Positions 55,720 to 64,000 of a DNA stretch of 64,000 nt are shown here, in pieces; within the stretch, counting starts at the first letter, position 1, and every line of letters begins with the position of its first letter. Made by a program: the position numbers and the translations under genes. Source of the stretch: Panulirus ornatus (lineage: Eukaryota; Arthropoda; Malacostraca; Decapoda; Palinuridae); assembly GCF_036320965.1 (NCBI RefSeq), contig NC_092240.1, positions 7,310,001 through 7,374,000 of the forward strand, written 5' to 3'. Under the pieces are notes generated by a model. That model saw nothing but the letters and a program-made list of their open reading frames with translations. It was not told the DNA's origin and made no database searches.

Positions 55720-56195
55720 TGTGACTGGCTGTGTTGCTACAAGTATTGTTGTTCTGTGGCTGTGCGACTGGCTGTGTTACTACAAGTATTGTTGTTCTGT
55801 GGTTAGGTGACTGGCTGTGTTACTATAAGTATTGTTGTTCTGTGGCTGTGCAACTGGCTGTTACTACAAGTATTGTTGTTCTGTGGCTGTGCAACTGGCT
55901 GTGTTACTACAGGTATTGTTGTTCTGTGGTTGTGTGACTGGCTGTGTTACTACAAGTATTGTTGTTCTGTGGCTGTGTGACTGGCTGTGTTACTACAAGT
56001 ATTGTTGTTCTGTGGCTGTGTGACTGGCTGTGTTACTACAGGTATTGTTGTTCTGTGGCTGTGTGACTGGCTGTGTTGCTACAAGTATTGTTGTTCTGTG
56101 GCTGTGCAACTGGCTGTGTTACTACAAGTATTGTTGTTCTGTGGCTGTGTGACTGGCTGTGTTGCTACAAGTATTGTTGTTCTGTGGTTGTGCGA
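55720..56195. repeat. 43-bp minisatellite (gactggctgtgttactacaa)
   Basis: About 11 units of 43 bp (one shortened to 39). Each contains gtattgttgttctgtgg. Cys/Val/Leu frames are repeat translations. Confidence 0.95.
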
Positions 56196-56283
56196 CGGGA
56201 ACTGTGCTGAAGCTCTTACGACAGTCACTGGTGACGGATGTGAGGTGGGTGGTGGGGTGTGGTAGTAGATGCCTTGTTAGCCA

Positions 56284-56286
<3 letters not shown>
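56196..56286. other. Short spacer
   Basis: Single-copy DNA between two repeats, nothing recognised. Confidence 0.4.

Positions 56287-56332
<46 letters not shown>
56287..56332. repeat. (GA)n microsatellite
   Basis: About 23 GA units. Confidence 0.96.
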
Positions 56333-56335
<3 letters not shown>

Positions 56336-56762
56336 AGCAGCAAGCAGGTGGGCTGCTGCCTGCCAGCTTCCCTTCCTCCACTTGTTTGTTATCCAAACCA
56401 ACAAATCTGGCCGGCCAAGGCACGAGGGCTGGCTGGAGGAGGAGGAGGAGGTGCAGCGGGGAGGAGGGGCGGACCGGCGCAGCGTCTGTACCAGATTAGC
56501 CTTGTTGTGTTAGACGAGAGTGATGATGATGGAAAGTCAACACAGGCGGTCACATTAACCACAGAGGAACACAACCTTCCAGTTCAAGGAACGCTTTTGA
56601 GGGGGGTGGGCCAGACAGACGCATCAAGGAATGATGTTTGGGATTTCTTGCTGTACCCTGTGCTCTCGAAACTTCTGAAGACATCTGTTCCCCCATCTAC
56701 TACATCCAGACCAACAACGTCCCGTATCAGCGACCTCTGGTTGGGAAATATCTGTGAATGAT
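56333..56762. other. Single-copy stretch with a 137-codon open frame
   Basis: Plus-strand frame 56348-56761 is among the longer ones not made of tandem repeat. Its product has a Gly-rich segment (coded by GGAGGA), then a stretch with DESDDDGKS. I recognise no domain and see no splice or promoter context that would promote it to a gene. Confidence 0.25.
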
Positions 56763-56954
56763 AATGATTATAGTAATACTATTGCTGGTAGTAGTAGTAG
56801 TGACAGTAATATTAGTAAAAGTAGTAGTAGTAGTAATAGTAACAATATTAATAAAAGTAGTAGTTGTAATAGTAATAACAATTATATTAGTAAAAGTAGT
56901 AGTAGCAGCAGTAATGATAGCCAGAGGCTGAAAATACACAGAGGAAGCACGTAC

Positions 56955-56998
<44 letters not shown>
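56763..56998. repeat. (AGT)n-type triplet tract and (AC)n
   Basis: Interrupted AGT/AAT triplets at 56785-56920 (Ser/Asn frames) and about 20 AC units at 56959-56998. Confidence 0.9.
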
Positions 56999-57001
<3 letters not shown>

Positions 57002-57274
57002 CATCTATGATAAAGTGGGGCTTAAACATACGTACACACTATACACACACATACTAAGATAGACGTTGATATATAACTTCTGTGAGTCTTCTTAGGCTTA
57101 CAATCAAACATACGGTACACATATTTATTTCGGAGCTTGACAACAAAGGGGGTGAGAACACACGTTAGTGGGGAGACCAGTGTGTGTCTCCAATCACAGC
57201 CGGCCGATACCTACTGCCCCACTGCTGCCCGGCGCCACCTCCCTGCCACCGGCGGAGTAGGAGGTTTGAACTAT

Positions 57275-57394
57275 GCCGACATTAACGGTGGAACTTTCCA
57301 TGGTAACTTCCGCGGTTCTTCTGTGCTGGATTACCGACACTAACGGTGGAACTTTCCATGGTAACTTCCGCGGTTCTTCTGTGCTGGATTACAG
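57275..57394. repeat. 58-bp tandem duplication (aacggtggaactttccatgg)
   Basis: Two adjacent copies with a 58-bp period, nearly identical, each with ccatggtaacttccgcgg. Confidence 0.93.
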
Positions 57395-58299
57395 ATATAA
57401 TACAGTCGACTGATGATTATTGATGTTCACTGTGGTTGGGATGGAACTGTTCTTGTAGCGGTCTGGGCCGGCTTGGATGGATGGGCTCGTTGTGGTGGTG
57501 GTGAACTGCTGCAACCCGGGGGACGAGTTGGTTTACGGGGTGAGGTATAGTGAGGGTGGCCCATATTGTGGTAGGAAGGAGTGGTCGAGCAAGGTAGGGT
57601 AAGACGGAGGAAGGCTCAGTAGGAAGTCCTGCGGTGCTGCGAAGATGCACGGGGTGAAGCGGGAGCCCATTGGACGTGGGTGGGGTGCGTGCGTGTGGCT
57701 GCCGGCTCAACACGGGAGCACCGTCCGGAGGAGACGGGGTGGGTGGCGGTTGTCGACAGTTCGTGGCCGTGCCGCAGGAGAGCCCGTGGACGTGGACGTG
57801 GTTGTTACAATTGCTTCTCGTGATGGGCAGAGAGAGAGGCGATTCCCACCACCCCCGGGCGCGATTCCTGCCTAGGGCGGACGTCATTGGTGAGGCACCA
57901 CCACGGTAAGGAAACCTGCCAGGGAGGTTTGGACGTCGTTGTGTGTGTCATCCAGGAGACTCGCCACCTGACGAAGGAAGAAGCAACCCCATCCTGCAGT
58001 TCAGCATGGCTTGCAAGACCCCCAGAGAATGGTTAGGTGCGCTCGTCTGGAGTAAGCCAACTGGCTGACTCGTATAATGGTCAGCGTTGTGAGGGCACGA
58101 GGCCGATCCTGGGAGATGACCTCGCCGATTGGCGCATCCGGGAGTAGGCGGGGCTTCGCCGTCATTTAAGGGCGAAGGTGGTTTGTTTTGGAGTCGAAAG
58201 TTGCAAGTTCCGACCTCTCACGCCATGCTGGCGGACTGTGGGAAGTTGTTGAGGTCAGGCAACCAATAGCAGACACACGGCTCTTCCCTGGATGTCACG
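57395..58299. other. GC-rich single-copy region, no gene recognised
   Basis: About 900 bp. Frames are open on both strands across 57417-57909 (minus 156 codons; plus 76-79 codons), as expected from GC-rich composition. No domain recognised. A low-CpG-depletion promoter or exon cannot be excluded. Confidence 0.35.
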
Positions 58300-58347
58300 T
58301 CAGGTCAGGTGGTGTGTAATGCGAAATGTCAATTTCACCTGACCTGA
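58300..58347. repeat. Perfect 12-bp inverted repeat with TGACCT half-sites
   Basis: tcaggtcaggtg (58300-58311) and cacctgacctga (58336-58347) are exact inverses around a 24-base loop. The right arm and its continuation contain two overlapping TGACCT words (58340-58345, 58345-58350), the left arm AGGTCA. It lies ~200 bp left of the 27-bp array. Confidence 0.85.
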
Positions 58348-58455
58348 CCTCGGATCAGTGTCGCCAACCACCGCTTACGCTAGCTTACACGCTCACTCGA
58401 CTAATCGCCCACCTTCGCTTCGGAATTCAGAAATCAATTCCCTACCTCCCCCTGG

Positions 58456-58543
58456 CCACTTCCGCCACCTCCCTGTGTACTCGTCTTCATTCTCGAACGT
58501 TTCCTCGCCACCTCCGCCACCTCCCTGTGTACTCGTCTTCATT
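58456..58543. repeat. Direct duplication flanking the 27-bp array
   Basis: cgccacctccctgtgtactc followed by gtcttcattc occurs at about 58463-58492 and again at 58514-58543, the second copy ending exactly where the array begins. Confidence 0.9.
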
Positions 58544-61500
58544 CATATTGGGGGAACAGCTGACGCAGCTCATATTGGGGGAACAGCTGACGCAGCTCAT
58601 ATTGGGGGAACAGCTGACGCAGCTCATATTGGGGGAACAGCTGACGCAGCTCATATTGGGGGAACAGCTGACGCAGCTCATATTGGGGGAACAGCTGACG
58701 CAGCTCATATTGGGGGAACAGCTGACGCAGCTCATATTGGGGGAACAGCTGACGCAGCTCATATTGGGGGAACAGCTGACGCAGCTCATATTGGGGGAAC
58801 AGCTGACGCAGCTCATATTGGGGGAACAGCTGACGCAGCTCATATTGGGGGAACAGCTGACGCAGCTCATATTGGGGGAACAGCTGACGCAGCTCATATT
58901 GGGGGAACAGCTGACGCAGCTCATATTGGGGGAACAGCTGACGCAGCTCATATTGGGGGAACAGCTGACGCAGCTCATATTGGGGGAACAGCTGACGCAG
59001 CTCATATTGGGGGAACAGCTGACGCAGCTCATATTGGGGGAACAGCTGACGCAGCTCATATTGGGGGAACAGCTGACGCAGCTCATATTGGGGGAACAGC
59101 TGACGCAGCTCATATTGGGGGAACAGCTGACGCAGCTCATATTGGGGGAACAGCTGACGCAGCTCATATTGGGGGAACAGCTGACGCAGCTCATATTGGG
59201 GGAACAGCTGACGCAGCTCATATTGGGGGAACAGCTGACGCAGCTCATATTGGGGGAACAGCTGACGCAGCTCATATTGGGGGAACAGCTGACGCAGCTC
59301 ATATTGGGGGAACAGCTGACGCAGCTCATATTGGGGGAACAGCTGACGCAGCTCATATTGGGGGAACAGCTGACGCAGCTCATATTGGGGGAACAGCTGA
59401 CGCAGCTCATATTGGGGGAACAGCTGACGCAGCTCATATTGGGGGAACAGCTGACGCAGCTCATATTGGGGGAACAGCTGACGCAGCTCATATTGGGGGA
59501 ACAGCTGACGCAGCTCATATTGGGGGAACAGCTGACGCAGCTCATATTGGGGGAACAGCTGACGCAGCTCATATTGGGGGAACAGCTGACGCAGCTCATA
59601 TTGGGGGAACAGCTGACGCAGCTCATATTGGGGGAACAGCTGACGCAGCTCATATTGGGGGAACAGCTGACGCAGCTCATATTGGGGGAACAGCTGACGC
59701 AGCTCATATTGGGGGAACAGCTGACGCAGCTCATATTGGGGGAACAGCTGACGCAGCTCATATTGGGGGAACAGCTGACGCAGCTCATATTGGGGGAACA
59801 GCTGACGCAGCTCATATTGGGGGAACAGCTGACGCAGCTCATATTGGGGGAACAGCTGACGCAGCTCATATTGGGGGAACAGCTGACGCAGCTCATATTG
59901 GGGGAACAGCTGACGCAGCTCATATTGGGGGAACAGCTGACGCAGCTCATATTGGGGGAACAGCTGACGCAGCTCATATTGGGGGAACAGCTGACGCAGC
60001 TCATATTGGGGGAACAGCTGACGCAGCTCATATTGGGGGAACAGCTGACGCAGCTCATATTGGGGGAACAGCTGACGCAGCTCATATTGGGGGAACAGCT
60101 GACGCAGCTCATATTGGGGGAACAGCTGACGCAGCTCATATTGGGGGAACAGCTGACGCAGCTCATATTGGGGGAACAGCTGACGCAGCTCATATTGGGG
60201 GAACAGCTGACGCAGCTCATATTGGGGGAACAGCTGACGCAGCTCATATTGGGGGAACAGCTGACGCAGCTCATATTGGGGGAACAGCTGACGCAGCTCA
60301 TATTGGGGGAACAGCTGACGCAGCTCATATTGGGGGAACAGCTGACGCAGCTCATATTGGGGGAACAGCTGACGCAGCTCATATTGGGGGAACAGCTGAC
60401 GCAGCTCATATTGGGGGAACAGCTGACGCAGCTCATATTGGGGGAACAGCTGACGCAGCTCATATTGGGGGAACAGCTGACGCAGCTCATATTGGGGGAA
60501 CAGCTGACGCAGCTCATATTGGGGGAACAGCTGACGCAGCTCATATTGGGGGAACAGCTGACGCAGCTCATATTGGGGGAACAGCTGACGCAGCTCATAT
60601 TGGGGGAACAGCTGACGCAGCTCATATTGGGGGAACAGCTGACGCAGCTCATATTGGGGGAACAGCTGACGCAGCTCATATTGGGGGAACAGCTGACGCA
60701 GCTCATATTGGGGGAACAGCTGACGCAGCTCATATTGGGGGAACAGCTGACGCAGCTCATATTGGGGGAACAGCTGACGCAGCTCATATTGGGGGAACAG
60801 CTGACGCAGCTCATATTGGGGGAACAGCTGACGCAGCTCATATTGGGGGAACAGCTGACGCAGCTCATATTGGGGGAACAGCTGACGCAGCTCATATTGG
60901 GGGAACAGCTGACGCAGCTCATATTGGGGGAACAGCTGACGCAGCTCATATTGGGGGAACAGCTGACGCAGCTCATATTGGGGGAACAGCTGACGCAGCT
61001 CATATTGGGGGAACAGCTGACGCAGCTCATATTGGGGGAACAGCTGACGCAGCTCATATTGGGGGAACAGCTGACGCAGCTCATATTGGGGGAACAGCTG
61101 ACGCAGCTCATATTGGGGGAACAGCTGACGCAGCTCATATTGGGGGAACAGCTGACGCAGCTCATATTGGGGGAACAGCTGACGCAGCTCATATTGGGGG
61201 AACAGCTGACGCAGCTCATATTGGGGGAACAGCTGACGCAGCTCATATTGGGGGAACAGCTGACGCAGCTCATATTGGGGGAACAGCTGACGCAGCTCAT
61301 ATTGGGGGAACAGCTGACGCAGCTCATATTGGGGGAACAGCTGACGCAGCTCATATTGGGGGAACAGCTGACGCAGCTCATATTGGGGGAACAGCTGACG
61401 CAGCTCATATTGGGGGAACAGCTGACGCAGCTCATATTGGGGGAACAGCTGACGCAGCTCATATTGGGGGAACAGCTGACGCAGCTCATATTGGGGGAAC

Positions 61501-63590
61501 AGCTGACGCAGCTCATATTGGGGGAACAGCTGACGCAGCTCATATTGGGGGAACAGCTGACGCAGCTCATATTGGGGGAACAGCTGACGCAGCTCATATT
61601 GGGGGAACAGCTGACGCAGCTCATATTGGGGGAACAGCTGACGCAGCTCATATTGGGGGAACAGCTGACGCAGCTCATATTGGGGGAACAGCTGACGCAG
61701 CTCATATTGGGGGAACAGCTGACGCAGCTCATATTGGGGGAACAGCTGACGCAGCTCATATTGGGGGAACAGCTGACGCAGCTCATATTGGGGGAACAGC
61801 TGACGCAGCTCATATTGGGGGAACAGCTGACGCAGCTCATATTGGGGGAACAGCTGACGCAGCTCATATTGGGGGAACAGCTGACGCAGCTCATATTGGG
61901 GGAACAGCTGACGCAGCTCATATTGGGGGAACAGCTGACGCAGCTCATATTGGGGGAACAGCTGACGCAGCTCATATTGGGGGAACAGCTGACGCAGCTC
62001 ATATTGGGGGAACAGCTGACGCAGCTCATATTGGGGGAACAGCTGACGCAGCTCATATTGGGGGAACAGCTGACGCAGCTCATATTGGGGGAACAGCTGA
62101 CGCAGCTCATATTGGGGGAACAGCTGACGCAGCTCATATTGGGGGAACAGCTGACGCAGCTCATATTGGGGGAACAGCTGACGCAGCTCATATTGGGGGA
62201 ACAGCTGACGCAGCTCATATTGGGGGAACAGCTGACGCAGCTCATATTGGGGGAACAGCTGACGCAGCTCATATTGGGGGAACAGCTGACGCAGCTCATA
62301 TTGGGGGAACAGCTGACGCAGCTCATATTGGGGGAACAGCTGACGCAGCTCATATTGGGGGAACAGCTGACGCAGCTCATATTGGGGGAACAGCTGACGC
62401 AGCTCATATTGGGGGAACAGCTGACGCAGCTCATATTGGGGGAACAGCTGACGCAGCTCATATTGGGGGAACAGCTGACGCAGCTCATATTGGGGGAACA
62501 GCTGACGCAGCTCATATTGGGGGAACAGCTGACGCAGCTCATATTGGGGGAACAGCTGACGCAGCTCATATTGGGGGAACAGCTGACGCAGCTCATATTG
62601 GGGGAACAGCTGACGCAGCTCATATTGGGGGAACAGCTGACGCAGCTCATATTGGGGGAACAGCTGACGCAGCTCATATTGGGGGAACAGCTGACGCAGC
62701 TCATATTGGGGGAACAGCTGACGCAGCTCATATTGGGGGAACAGCTGACGCAGCTCATATTGGGGGAACAGCTGACGCAGCTCATATTGGGGGAACAGCT
62801 GACGCAGCTCATATTGGGGGAACAGCTGACGCAGCTCATATTGGGGGAACAGCTGACGCAGCTCATATTGGGGGAACAGCTGACGCAGCTCATATTGGGG
62901 GAACAGCTGACGCAGCTCATATTGGGGGAACAGCTGACGCAGCTCATATTGGGGGAACAGCTGACGCAGCTCATATTGGGGGAACAGCTGACGCAGCTCA
63001 TATTGGGGGAACAGCTGACGCAGCTCATATTGGGGGAACAGCTGACGCAGCTCATATTGGGGGAACAGCTGACGCAGCTCATATTGGGGGAACAGCTGAC
63101 GCAGCTCATATTGGGGGAACAGCTGACGCAGCTCATATTGGGGGAACAGCTGACGCAGCTCATATTGGGGGAACAGCTGACGCAGCTCATATTGGGGGAA
63201 CAGCTGACGCAGCTCATATTGGGGGAACAGCTGACGCAGCTCATATTGGGGGAACAGCTGACGCAGCTCATATTGGGGGAACAGCTGACGCAGCTCATAT
63301 TGGGGGAACAGCTGACGCAGCTCATATTGGGGGAACAGCTGACGCAGCTCATATTGGGGGAACAGCTGACGCAGCTCATATTGGGGGAACAGCTGACGCA
63401 GCTCATATTGGGGGAACAGCTGACGCAGCTCATATTGGGGGAACAGCTGACGCAGCTCATATTGGGGGAACAGCTGACGCAGCTCATATTGGGGGAACAG
63501 CTGACGCAGCTCATATTGGGGGAACAGCTGACGCAGCTCATATTGGGGGAACAGCTGACGCAGCTCATATTGGGGGAACAGCTGATGCAT
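58544..63590. repeat. 27-bp satellite-like array, ~187 units, apparently invariant
   Basis: The unit has 27 bp: catattgggggaac then agctgacgcagct. The first unit starts at 58544 and the last at 63566, a distance of 5,022 bp = 186 x 27, so there is no net indel. I saw no substitution until the last unit (gctgatgcat). Because 27 is divisible by three and the unit lacks stops in four frames, two plus frames (HIGGTADAA and ILGEQLTQL nonapeptides) and two minus frames (SCVSCSPNM and LRQLFPQYE) stay open for ~1,700 codons. That follows from the unit length and is no evidence of coding. Each unit contains the palindrome cagctg. Confidence 0.98.
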
Positions 63591-63858
63591 TCTATGGGGT
63601 CGCCATATACACGAAAGATAACCTCTTTACCATCTACCATCCTCCTCCGTTTCCCCCACGTCCATCTCCCCAGCTCCTCCCCGCCTCTCCATACTTGAAT
63701 ATAAAGTCGGTCACAACACTCGAAAAGTCATTTTCCCAGAAATTTTGTTCAAAGACAAAAAAAAAGGCTAAAAACAAATGCTCCAGCGTCCCGCAAGGAG
63801 GGTAGGTAGGTGGAGGGGTTGCTGGTGATTGAGTAGTCTCGCCTGGGGGCCCGACCCT

Positions 63859-63899
<41 letters not shown>

Positions 63900-64000
63900 T
63901 TCGTAGTAGCAGCCGGTCTTGACGTCACAGCCGGTCATGACGCCACAGGCAGACGTGACGTCACAGCGTCTTACAAGGTGCTCCTAAACGCGCGGGGCTG
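63591..64000. other. Right flank of the array, with (GT)n and two CRE-like octamers
   Basis: Single-copy DNA with about 17 GT units at 63861-63896 and tgacgtca at 63920-63927 and 63956-63963, within three short acgtcacag/acgccacag repeats. No gene recognised. Confidence 0.55.

Noticed and set aside
56348..56761. 137-codon open frame as a gene
   Set aside because: Crosses a GGA repeat and has no recognisable domain; kept only as a remark.
58326..63805. Proteins of ~1,700-1,800 residues over 58.3-63.8 kb
   Set aside because: They are nonapeptide repeats from a 27-bp DNA repeat and are open on both strands at once; no promoter, splice or domain evidence.

Overview
The window looks like repeat-saturated eukaryotic DNA, most likely from an arthropod and by preference a decapod crustacean. 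That assignment is an inference. It rests on very long AG, AC, AT and GATA microsatellites every 1-2 kb, abundant GC-biased minisatellites, tRNA-derived SINE sequence, an RTE-like non-LTR retrotransposon, and a short (CCTAA)n tract. There is no bacterial-style gene organisation. I could not recognise a single host protein-coding gene; nearly every long open frame is the translation of a tandem repeat.

The only convincing coding sequence belongs to a non-LTR (LINE) retrotransposon of RTE-like architecture. A nearly full-length copy lies at 37400-40716. It has a 5'UTR of about 120 bp, an apurinic-type endonuclease, a reverse transcriptase with the FADD motif, a 3'UTR of about 200 bp, an A-run and a (TA)n tail. 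It is broken by one +1 frameshift in an A run at 39076-39082. A second copy, truncated at the 5' end, lies at 19541-21023 with an internal TAG. Around them are a minus-strand 3' fragment (19153-19228) and three short elements (19292-19528 minus, 21094-21304 plus, 29919-30103 plus). The short elements look like the first ~170 bp of the LINE joined to its last ~55 bp, so they are probably internally deleted, non-autonomous relatives. All six insertions keep the same small 3' hairpin and all end in (TA)n.

Layout. 1-19 kb: about fifteen minisatellites (including a G-rich ~48-bp array at 5916-7390 with higher-order structure), many dinucleotide tracts, one tRNA-derived SINE (5413-5584, minus) and two copies of an unnamed ~200-bp dispersed repeat (15398-15592, 16797-17042). 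19-21.4 kb: nested LINE/mini-LINE cluster. 21.4-26 kb: AT-rich, mostly single-copy, no gene recognised. 26-37 kb: minisatellites, several sharing one ~20-bp core found at about eight places in the window. 37.4-40.7 kb: the LINE. 41-51 kb: a run of minisatellites, many with 26-27 bp period, with a duplicated 67-bp block. 51-55.7 kb: AT-rich, no gene recognised. 55.7-58.5 kb: short repeats and GC-rich sequence. 58544-63590: an array of a 27-bp unit, about 187 copies, apparently without variation, which leaves four of six frames open for ~1,700 codons.

Coordinates of repeats were read by eye; edges of degenerate arrays are good to roughly 10-20 bp.
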